Of a stretch of DNA of 64,000 bases, positions 47,821 through 58,136 are shown in pieces. Source of the DNA: Hydrangea macrophylla (lineage: Eukaryota; Streptophyta; Magnoliopsida; Cornales; Hydrangeaceae); the NCBI GenBank assembly GCA_033977485.1, contig CM066992.1, positions 102,064,140 through 102,128,139 of the forward strand, in the 5' to 3' direction. How positions within the stretch are numbered: the stretch's first letter is position 1; every line of letters starts with the position of its first letter. The position numbers and the translations under genes were made by a program. Under the pieces are notes generated by a model. The model did not search any database. It was not told where the DNA came from and was given only the letters and a program-made list of their open reading frames with translations.

Positions 47821-48024
47821 CCCTCCCTCCTTTAAACAGGATTTCGTCCCCAAAATCAAGACTAACTAGTCATAAAATAACTTCGGGTACTTCTTCCTCA
47901 TATCAGCTTCAACTTCCCACGAGGCTTCATTTTCGTCATGGTGGTTCCACTGAACTTTTACCAACGGAATGTCTTTATTCCTCAACTTCTTGATATTCTG
48001 ATCTAGAATCTTCACAGGTCTCTC
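47821..48024 (-). pseudogene. pol C-terminus (chromodomain tail) of the second chromovirus copy
   Basis: The minus strand encodes the last part of the pol tail, closely matching 34460-34655: the segment equivalent to VQWNHHDENEASWEVEADMR, then a stop and the polypurine tract. It is cut off on its 5' side at about 48025 by a rearranged junction, so only about 60 codons remain. Confidence 0.85.
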
Positions 48025-48100
48025 CTCAACTTTTACCAACGGAATGTCTCTTCTTGATATTCTGATCTAGAATCTAGAATCTTTATTCCTCAACTTCTTG
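48025..48100. other. Templated filler DNA at an element junction
   Basis: Three short stretches are re-copied from the adjacent 47951-48012 in scrambled order: TTTTACCAACGGAATGTCT, then CTTGATATTCTGATCTAGAA, then TTTATTCCTCAACTTCTTG. Beyond 48100 the sequence belongs to a different element on the opposite strand. Confidence 0.7.
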
Positions 48101-50262
48101 TTTTGAGTATGGACAACCGGGGCATATAGCGAAGAATTGTCCGAGTAAGAGACAATCGGGAATGAGTACCGGATCATCGAGTATGTCAAGCGGGTCAAGG
48201 ACAGAACTACGAATGGATAAAGGGAAAGAAGACGCGCAACAACAAGGGCAATATTTCTAGCTCATGCCAGGGAATATAGATGATACAATCGTATCATGTA
48301 TTCTTCCTATTTATTATTATCCTGCACGTATACTCATGGATTCAGGTTCAACGCATTCATTTGTGTCCCGTGATTTTGTTAAGCATTTAACTATTAAGTC
48401 TGAACCGTTAGGCTATGATTTGTGCGTATCATTTCCTATTAGTGAACCTTTAGTAACTTCTTTGGTAGGCGATAAGGTTTTGAGCGTCGATTTGATTCCA
48501 TTGATAGTAAATTACTTTGATGTTATATTGGGTATGGATTGGTTGTTGGTCAATCAAGCTAAAATTGATTGTGAATGGAAATGGGTTAGCTTCTATCCAT
48601 CAAGTCAGGAAGAGTTTACTTTTCAGGGTAAGGGTGTGACTATACCACCGTATTTGATATCGACGATTCAAGCAAGTAAGATGTTGAAGAAAGGTTGTTC
48701 GGGTTTCTTATGCTCATTGTTGACACAAGAGTTCTTGGACCACTAGTAGAAGACATTCCAATAGTTTGAAAATTTCTAGATATTTTCCCAGTGAATTACC
48801 CGACGTATTGATTGAAAAAGAGCTTGAGTTCACGATAGAGGTATTACCAGGGTCACAACTGGTATCCAAAGCACCGTACCGAATGGCACCGGTAGAGTTG
48901 AAAAAATTAAAAGTTCAGTTACAAGAGCTGCTTGAGAAGGATTTTATCTGACCTAGTGTTTCGCCTTAGGGAGCTACAGTCTTATTTGTGAAGAAGAAGG
49001 ATAGGACAATGCTGTGCATCGACTACCGAGAGTTGAATAAGTTACTGTCAAGAATAAATATATGTTGCAGCGAATAGATCACTTGTTTAATCAGTTGTAA
49101 GGGGCTCATGTATTTTTGAAGATCGACTTGAGATCCGGTTATCAGCATTTGAAGGTTAAGGAAGAAGACATTAAGAAGACAGCTTTCAAGACTCGATATG
49201 GTTACTTTGAATTTTTGGTTATGCCATTTGGAGTGACTAACGCACCAGTCGTTTTATGGACTTGATGAATCGTGCTTTCAAAGACTATTTAGATAAGTTT
49301 GTTATTGTGTTCATAGATGACATCCTAATCTATTCCAAGAGTGTTAAAGATCACGAACATCATTTGCGATTAACAATACACTAATTATGCGAGAAGAGTC
49401 TGTTCAAAAAATTTAAGAAGTATGAATTTTGGTTGACAGAGATTACTTTTCTTGGATATATAGTGTCAGCAAAAGGAATTTATGTAGATCCTCATAAAAT
49501 AGAAGCAGTTACCAATTGGTAAAGACCGACAAATGTGACAGATATTTGAAGTTTCCTAGGATTAGCTGGTTATTATCGGAGGTTTGTAAAAGATTTTTCA
49601 CGTATAGCAATGTCGATGACATAGTTAATGAAGAAAGATATTGCTTTTGTATAGGGTCTAGAATGCGAGTTAAGTTTTCAAGAGTTGAAGAGTCAACTAG
49701 TGAAGGCACCAATCTTAGCCATTCTGACGGGGACTAAAGGGTTTGTCATCTAAAGTGATGCTTCATATAGAGGATTAGGTTGCGTTCTTATGCAAGGCGA
49801 CAAGGTGATTGCATATCCGTCAAGACAACTTAAACCGCACAAGAAGAACTATCCGACACATAATCTAGAATTGGCCGCCGTAATTTTTGCATTGAAGATT
49901 TGGCGTCATTACTTGTACGGGGATAAATGTGAGATATATACGGATCATAAGAGTTTAAAGTACTTGTTCATGCAATGTGATTTGAACATGAGATAAAGGA
50001 GATGTCTAGAGTTAATGAAGGACTATGATTTGTCAATTCAGTATCATCCAAGCAAGGCAAATATAGTCGCCGATGCTCTTAGTCGTAAGGCATCAACCAA
50101 CATAGCTTTAGATTTGACTTCTCAACAAGAATTGATTCGAAATATAGAGAATTTAGAACTTGAAGTGATTCCGAGGATTGAAAGTGGCTTGATGTCGATA
50201 ATGGTGGCACAACCATTATTGATCCACGAGATCACGGAAAAACAACTTCAAGATATGGCTTT
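48101..50262 (+). pseudogene. Broken protease, reverse transcriptase and RNase H
   Basis: A partial CCHC motif (GHIAKNC) near 48120, an aspartic protease with MDSGSTHSF (about 48337-48363), then a reverse transcriptase with [11 protein letters not shown] (about 49309-49341) and an RNase H region (about 49755-50000, VIAYPSRQL and [11 protein letters not shown]). Stops interrupt it at about 48744, 48949, 48969 and beyond, with frame changes in the polymerase. Several stops look like CGA-to-TGA, CAA-to-TAA or TGG-to-TAG changes. Confidence 0.88.
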
Positions 50263-52392
50263 TGTCATGACCCATCCTGCTAACGTACGAAAACAAGACA
50301 CGTGGCACTCCATCAAGGCTTATCTAGTTCATTTCATAACCATACACTACGGAAAAGACTTTAAAATAACCTTGAGTGTATATAACCTTTGGAAACATTA
50401 CTCTCCGAGGTGTAAAATTCGTATAAAATTGAAAACACAATCATATTTCGAAACGAATGATTTTATGTTGAAAGGGGTTCCAAAGGTACCCTAAGAACCA
50501 ATCAAAACCTTTTGAAAATTTCTAGAAGGTGTAGAAAAAGATTTCTGGCAGGAGGCATTTCGACTAGTCGAACGACCCCATTCGACCAGTCAAATGACCC
50601 TTTAGCAGAATCCTGCACAAGATGTAGAATTTTGCTTAAGCCATCACCCAACCTTACTCCTTTCATTCTTTTACATAAGTTTACCTTAATTTAAACTTCA
50701 CAAGTTACAACATGTTATCAAAATCAAAGTTAAGGAATACTAATCCATGAAAAAGGACAATAGCAGAACAAGCTAAGGCTTGTTTGGCTCGATTCACAAA
50801 ACTCTAACCACATTCCTTTAAACTTCAAAATCGATAGATCAAGTATTCAAAACATGAATCCATGAGCTCAGATTCACTACAACATAACTAAAACGAGTTT
50901 TAAGACTTATTACAACATCATAAAACCATACTACACCTTCCAATCCAAATACAAAGTGCCAGCTAAACGAAATGCTCATTATTGCAAGACTTGGAAAAGA
51001 AAACAAAAATATGTACAAGAGGATCCCCCGGCATTACTCGGCCTCACTCCTCACGCTTCTTTTCCCTTTCTTCCTTTTATCTGCAATGGAGTAAATCTCC
51101 ACTGCTCAGCTATATGCTGAGTGTACAATTTTAACATATGCATATATGACAAAACATGCTTTAATCTCATAAATTATATCAAATAGTCTCTAGGAAGAAG
51201 AATACGCCTTCATCCGTTAGCGGCAAGTCCATGCCTTAAACCGCGACGTCAATGGCTAGTCCAAGCCTACAACCATTACGTCCTCAAGTGCACTGGTAGG
51301 TCCAAGCCTTAAACCATACACTGTAGTCGTCGCTACTAAAATTCTCAAACATCGAGAAGCTTACTCCGGCATGAATTTGTATAAAAACCCCCCTTTGACC
51401 CATATAGGCAACTCAACGTGCTCGCGTAAATTTAGACATGCTTTACACATTTAATCGCGTGCATAATTAACGGGCCTAAATTAACACATGAATTTTGCCC
51501 GGATCACAATTTCGTCGTTGAAATATAAAACATGCATTTCACCTATATAACATAGGCTAGAAATTCATACCTCGAGCTATCATCGTAAAACTTAGAGGAA
51601 ACGACTAGAAGCCCGAATAAATGCCAACTCTCCGATCCTACGCAAAACCTACAAGTCTACACGCGTTTTTTTCAATTTCTTAGATTTAGAAATTTATAAA
51701 ATCTTAGCCAAACGTGGCCTAAAGACTATCAATACGTAGCTCTTACCTTGGGGAGTTCGAATATACAATTTGGTAAAATTCAGACGGATGAAGGGTAGCC
51801 ATTTATCATCGCAAAGCTCGTAGGATCAATCTCCCTTTTCTCTCTCCTCTCTCAAGATATTATATGAAGCTATAAGAAATGACAAATTCTTTGGGAATCG
51901 CGTTTACTTCCCCGCGAGTGTCCAAAACTTCCAACAAACTCTTGAAACTTCTCACACGTCCATTTTATACCTTTACGAGTAAAAACTACAAATTACAAAA
52001 GTTTTTGATTAAGTCTCGTTTGGATCCAAAATATACGTTCGAAAATTAAATTCCGTGAAATCTCTACACAACCTACCTTTTTATATAACGTGACACTCAC
52101 GTTCTCACCACAGTTGTCAAAAGATATCTAACGATACCAAAATTACCAGAAAGTATACTATACAGGTATAATTCACTATTCATAAAATACTAGATAAGTC
52201 AAATAATATTTAAATCACATACATATCATTTACTTATGTCAATGCAAAATGAACCATCATGTTCCCATGTCCTCACTGACACCTTACCGTTGACTCACAG
52301 TCAACCTCAACCTCATTATCAACTAACATTGATAAATTCATAAATTCAATTATGCAGGATAAAACTTATAGATTTTTGGTACGGGTGTGACA
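50263..52392 (-). mobile_element. 2130-bp solo LTR inside the decayed element
   Basis: TGTCATGACCCATCC to GGTACGGGTGTGACA, flanked by GCTTT (50258-50262) and ACTTT (52393-52397), one mismatch. Removing it rejoins the interrupted pol reading at the same point. TTCGACTAGTCGAA lies at about 50560, upstream on the minus strand of TTATATAC (50378-50385). No coding content. Confidence 0.78.
50559..50596 (-). promoter_or_regulatory. TTCGACTAGTCGAA palindrome pair in the solo LTR
   Basis: A perfect 14-bp palindrome followed after eight bases by a decayed second copy (ATTCGACCAGTCAAAT). Confidence 0.6.
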
Positions 52393-53438
52393 ACTTTGAA
52401 GAAGATTTGTTATGAAATTTCAATGGGCAAGCAACCGGGATTCACGTTTGAAAATAATGTCTTGAGATTGAGGGGTAGAATCTGTGTGCCCAACGAGAAG
52501 GAATTGAAATGTAATATCCTAGAAGAGGCGCACAATACAAAGTACATTGTTCATCCGGGAAGCACCAAGATGTATAGAGACTTGAGACATGTTTATTGGT
52601 GGTCGAGAATGAAGAGAGAAATAGCACACTATGTTTCACGATGTACGAGTTGTCAACAAGTGAAGGTCGAATGCCAAGTACCTTCGGGATTGTTACAACC
52701 GTTACCAATAGCCGAATCGAAATGGGAACACATTACAATAGATTTTGTTAGTGGGTTTTTGAGGTCGAAAAAATTGAATACTACTATTTGGGTAATCGTT
52801 GACCACTTGACGAAGTCGGCGCACTTCCTATCGCTTCAAACAACTAAGCCGAAGACTTTAGCTAAGTTGTATATCTGCGAGATTATGAGACTATATGGTA
52901 TTCTAGTTTCTATTATTTTGGATAGAGATAGTAGTTTTACATCAAAGTTTTGAATGACCTTGTAAGAAGTAATGGGTACCAAATTGCATTTCAGTACTGC
53001 TTTTCATCCTCAGACCAATGGTCAATCGGAAACAATAATCCAGATTTTAGAAGACATGTTCGTTTATGTGTACTTGATTTTCAGGGTGATTGGGAAGACC
53101 ACTTACTGTTAAATGAATTTGCGTATAACAACAGTTTTAGACGAGTATTGGCCCATATGAATCTTTGTATGGTTGAGTATGTCGTTCACCGATTAGTTAG
53201 ACAGAAATCAGAGAAAGGATGATTAAAGGGCCAAAAATTGTGCAAGAGACGACGGACAAGATAAAGGTAATTCGACAACGCCTACTGACAGCTCAAAGTA
53301 GGTATATGAGTTATATCGACAAGCGTAGACGACAGTTGGAATTCGATGTGGGAGATTTAGTGTATTTGAAGGTGTCACCGTCAAAAGGGATCACTAAATT
53401 TGGGAGATACGGGAAACTCAATCCGAGGTATGTAGGAC
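52393..53438 (+). pseudogene. Broken integrase region
   Basis: Continues the pol of the decayed element. Integrase zinc-binding region (HNTKYIVHPGSTKMYRDL through CTSCQQVK, about 52530-52665), the catalytic segment with ITIDFVSGF and ILDRDSSFTSKF, then a stop at about 52951 and frame changes. The last part (FDVGDLVYLKVSPSKG, about 53344-53391) is the region before the chromodomain tail, which is missing because an LTR was inserted at 53439. Confidence 0.87.
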
Positions 53439-55869
53439 TGTAACAACCTGCATTTTCATTTAATCTTAAATTGACATTTCCATAATTAATCTTTATTTGC
53501 ACTGATATATTTAAAATCAAATTATATTGTCTGCATTTATCTAATTACAATTCTTATGTTTAGAATTTATTACTTGCTTTATTTCATATTTAAAATTCTT
53601 ATTGGGGCCAAACTGCAATTTTACAAAATTAGTCATACCTGTGTTGAATTTAAAAAAAAACAGTATTTCAAAACGGTGAAAATATTTTCTTTTAACTCAA
53701 GCAGTATTTTTATGAGACCGGGAAATCAATTCTTACTTTAAAATGAATTTTCTGTATTTTTGAGATGATCACCGCACCGCAGAAATACCAGTTTATGTTC
53801 AAAATTGTTCGCACCGCGGTAAACTTCCACTGATTTTGGAAGTGACATAAAGTTAGATTTGACAATTGCTTTATTTCTAATTATGGAAAGTAATCACTTG
53901 ATAGAGCCTTGTTTGGTTGTGCTTCTTTGGTGTGTATTGGTTTGTGCCCTTAAGCTAAGTTTCCCAAACACCTTGTGTTGGCCCCTATAGCCCTACACTT
54001 GACCCTTTGATCATCTGTAGAGTCTTTGTATTTTGTATATACATATGTGTATATCAGTCCTCATGAATACTTGGTATAGATTAATTTTGAAAAAACGAAT
54101 TCAATTGTTGAGTAATGGAGGTTGATCTTGGTCCCCAAGTTTTCCCTTTTTGCCTTCTATAAACACACCCATAACTCTCACATTCAGCACACATATCTCA
54201 GAGAGAAAAGAGAGAGAGCTTGAGAGTTATCTTGCTGTAATTTCAAGAGAGATAGAAGCTCAATTCTCCATAGCTTGAATAGTTGAAGCTTGGATTTCTT
54301 ATTTGCTTATTCTTTCTCAACAATCAGTTAAACTTCAATCTAAGTGAGTATTTTAAAACTCACTCTTAAATGTAATTCATGCTTAGTTACTACTTGGGTG
54401 TATGTAATTGTTAATCACCATTGTTGATCTTAACCATGGAAGTTTGAACTTCAAAATCACCATTTTTAAAACTTAACCAAAATGAGTTTTTAGAGATGAT
54501 TTAGGAAGATTATAGTCCCTAGAAGCTACTGTCAAATTATTAGAGCCTAATTAGTCCATATGAGAAAGTATATTAGGAAATTAAGTTTTGACAACCTTTA
54601 ATTTTTCACTAAGTTTGAGAGCTATGGTTTGAATCATGTTAAATTGATTTCTTATTCTTAATCCGTGCTGAAAAAAAAAAAAGAATTTCATATATTACAT
54701 GCCCTATTTGCTTGAGGATTCGAAAATGGGTTAAAAGACCCTGAAATTCTGAAATAGGAGAAAGTTCAGCGAAGAAGACGAAGACACTGCTTGAACTCGC
54801 GCGTGCGATCGCGCGAGCGGACCGTGCGAGCGACCCCTCGCGCAAGCGGCCCGCGTGCGTGAGTTATGTGTTTTCTGGCAAAAAGAAAAAGGTTTTTATT
54901 ATAAAATGAAAAGTTAGGCAGATCGCGTGAGCGGTCCACGCGAGCGACCAGCACGAGCGATCCGCGCGCGCGATCTTCCTGTATTCTGGCAGAAAGAAAT
55001 TTTTTTATAATAAAATGAAAAATGGGCATATCGCGCGAGCGGCCCGCGCGCGCGACTTCTGACAGCTTCTAGTTTTTGCTTATTTCATGTTAAGGAACTG
55101 TTTGGTTGTTACCTTGTGGGTCTTTAAGGCTCTGTTTGCGAAAAATGTTAAAACATATTATATTTTGGGTATGATTGGTCATTTAGGAACAATTATGAAT
55201 CCAATTCTTTTCAAAGCATACATTTTTATTATTCCTAGTGACACGACTAAATAGTTGTGCGCTCTTGTGCAACACCCAAGTGTAGGTGATCGTGCAAGTA
55301 ATATAGTGCTGGAAGTCCAGGTCGATCCCACAGGGAAGGAATAGGAAGAATGTCTACTAAGTTATAACCTAAATCAAAAGAAAAGAAAATAAGAATGTTG
55401 GGAGTGGATGTTCTAACGAATCCTAATTAATTAAATTAAACTAAATAATAAACTAAACATAAAGCAACATAACTAATTAAATAAATAAACTAAAGGTGTT
55501 GAAAATACGAGAATCCACATTGATCCTACCATCTACCATGCATACTCATTAATGTTCTATGGAGTTCATTCCTTTTCAGCATTCCGTATTTTTCTAAACA
55601 TATAGAATCAATAGACCTTTCATGACCGGGACTACATCATCACAAGTGATTTAAAATACATGGAAGACGGTTTAAAACAATGGTAATTACTTGCACTCTA
55701 AATGGTGTTAGCATTCAAAGTGGTTTTCAAAAGTCATTGAAGAAAATGCCTTAAGGCTTTAAGTTCTAAAAACTGTTGTGACAAACTGAGCTTATAGGGA
55801 CAATTTGATGACAGATTTCTAAAACAGAAAGTCATGGAATACTTAAAAGAATATCTCATAAATCAACAA

Positions 55870-56000
55870 GTTCGATCGATCGAAGCGCTCTCGATCGATC
55901 GGACATCATCATCCTTCAATCGATCGAAATGTCTTCGATCGCTTGACTATGGCTCTGGTTCGATCGATCGAAATACCTTCGATCGATCGAGCTCAAGGTT
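55870..56000 (-). repeat. TCGATCGATCGA array, larger cluster
   Basis: Six matches to TTCGATCGATCGAA or close variants within about 130 bp. On the inferred minus strand this lies about 360 bp downstream of the TATA-like box. Confidence 0.8.
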
Positions 56001-56410
56001 TTCTAAAGATTGCATGGCAGAGGTTGGGGATCAATGTTTCATCACATATTCCCAATGTCTAAACTACGGAAACATGAATAAACAAGTACAGGAATAACAA
56101 ACTAGAGTAATCATAACATATAAACTAATAAACAATGAAATAGAGAAAAGGAAAAGAAAAATCTGGAATAATCTGAATATAACTTGTAATAAACATATAA
56201 CCAACTTGAATCTTCAATAATCTTGAATATAACAATGGAAAAGAGGAAGAAAAATAAGAATCTAACCTAATCTACTCCTAATCTAACCCTAAAACTACCC
56301 TAAACTGCTGTTTTTCGCGTTCTGGAGCGTCCTCCCTTTGTCTGGCGTCAAAACGACTTATATATAGGGTTCCCACAGAGTTTACGCAACTTTTGGGTGA
56401 ATATAAAGTT

Positions 56411-56475
56411 CAATCGATCGAGCTTAGTTCGATCGATCGAAGTCTCAATCGATTGAACTCTGCTCAATCGATTGA
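56411..56475 (-). promoter_or_regulatory. TCGATCGATCGA array, promoter-proximal cluster
   Basis: Four variants (CAATCGATCGAG, TTCGATCGATCGAA and two CAATCGATTGAAC) within 65 bp, about 45 bp upstream of the minus-strand TATA-like box. Confidence 0.7.
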
Positions 56476-58027
56476 ACTCTCTGATTTTGACAGCACTGCG
56501 CACTAATGGAAGAATGGCCATAACTTTTCACTCGGACCTCGGATTGACCTCCTGTTTGGGCCCACGTGACTGTAACTCAAAGATCTACATTTTATATCTC
56601 TGGACAAAACTTCAAAATCTGAAGTCTTTATTGTCAAAAATGGCATTTTCTCAGCTGCTTCCATTGATCTATCCACCAGAATCACTTTTCTTTAGCTCCA
56701 CTTCATTGATTTACATCCTAATACCTATAAAACAATGCAAAAACATATATTTTAGCATTAACACAATAAAAAGAACATTTTTATTAGAATGCACCTAAAT
56801 GTAGGGACTTTGGGGATAAAAGTATGCATAAAATACCACATAATACACTATAAATATGCACTTTTCACCTCGAATCACCTAGCACTACATATGTTCTGTG
56901 GTTGGTTTCATGACATACATGTGGAGTCAGTTGTACATGCATGGTGAGTGTGAATGTTGGTCAGTATGGAAAAGAGTAATGGTCAGTGTGGTATAGTGAG
57001 TGCGGTTGAGATTGTGTTGTGGACACTCCCTGGTAAGTGAGTACCAAAGTGTGTTGTGATTGAGATTGCGGCGATGGTGTCTTTGAAATGCGATGGTGGA
57101 AAAACTAGACACTCCCTGACGACCATGGTAGCATCAAAGTGTGTGAAGCCGAACTTGGACATTCCCTGGCACCCATGGTAGTGCTAAAGTGTGGCCTACG
57201 GACACTCTCTGGTACCCGAGTCTGGATACTGCGTGAGGTTACCTCCGGTATTTGCGAGCCGGATTAGGTACTAAAGTGTGAGGCATTGGACACTTCCTGG
57301 TACCCCGGACCAAAGTGTGAGGCAAACTGGACATTCCCTGGCACCCCTGTGCTAAAGTGTGGCTATCGGAGTATTTCAAAGATACTGGTGTGAGATAGTG
57401 GATTGTTGGGTTTTGTCGAGAGAAAAGAGTCGGTAAGATGAGATGGTGCATTGTTTTCATACATGGTCACATATATGTGAATTATATCTTTCAAATAATA
57501 TTGTGGTTGTTTCCCAAAATGAACTCTTTACCTTAAATATAAACTTGTTAGATTAAATGAGAATTGGAAAATGGTAAGTGAGTATGTGTTACATTCAAAG
57601 TTATGTTTTTAATACTCACCAGCTTCTTGAAGCTGACGACATCGATGCGCCCTGGACATTCGTGTTCAGGCTTTTCAGGTTATGGCTATACTGGGCCCTA
57701 TGATTATGCAAACTGAGAACGGCTGCTTTGGAAGATAGAACTGTTATCAATATCCTATGTTTTAAGTTATAAACTGTTTTGTAATAAGAATGACTGTAAT
57801 AGACGATAGATATTGTTTTGTCTTAAGGCGGTTTGTGCCTTAGTTGACCCCGTATTGTAATATGTAATAAGTTAGAAAATATTTGTAAGTCTTGATTGCT
57901 TTGCTCTGATTATTATATTTTTGTTGTTGACGTTTAGGACGGAATCGATCCTTCAAACTGTCGCGACCTACGGGTCCATAAAGGAAATTAAACGCTTTCC
58001 ATATTTATGCTACGTCGGGGCGTGACA

Positions 58028-58136
58028 AGATTTAGTGGTGTTAGAGCCAGGTTATTCAACTCAAGATAGTTTAGCCAGGTTAGGGTTTACCAGTTTAGAC
58101 CCGATTCTACGATCTGTTAGCTTAATCTTTGCACAC
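58028..58136 (+). other. Leader remnant of the third chromovirus copy
   Basis: Matches the young element's sequence after its 5' LTR (29129-29220), including a primer site with two changes, and stops abruptly where the next LTR-like block begins. The gag-pol of this copy is gone. Confidence 0.8.

Larger units (their letters stand above)
48101..53438 (+). mobile_element. Decayed Ty3/gypsy element, internal region only
   Basis: Degenerate pol from a partial zinc knuckle through protease, reverse transcriptase, RNase H and integrase, broken by many stops and split at 50262/52393 by a solo LTR. Its left part is lost at the filler junction, and its right end is cut by the LTR at 53439. The sequence is related to but clearly older than the element at 26294-37564. 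Confidence 0.87.
55239..56877 (-). mobile_element. 1639-bp solo LTR with TCGATCGATCGA arrays
   Basis: TGACACGACTAAATAG to CACCTCGAATCA, flanked by perfect CCTAG on both sides (55234-55238 and 56878-56882). The strand is inferred from CTATATATAAG (56358-56367, minus strand), which has a palindrome cluster just upstream. No internal coding region, so a solo LTR of a family unrelated to its host LTR. Confidence 0.82.
53439..58027 (+). mobile_element. 5' LTR of a third chromovirus copy, carrying a solo LTR
   Basis: TGTAACAACCTGC (53439) to GGGGCGTGACA (58027), diverged from the young copy. It is followed by a decayed primer site (58036-58048) and about 100 bp of the family's leader (58049-58136), so this was a 5' LTR and not a solo LTR. 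GC blocks are at about 54795-54866, 54921-54985 and 55030-55060. Its GGACACTCCCTGG minisatellite (about 57020-57360) has more units than in the young copy. Confidence 0.85.
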
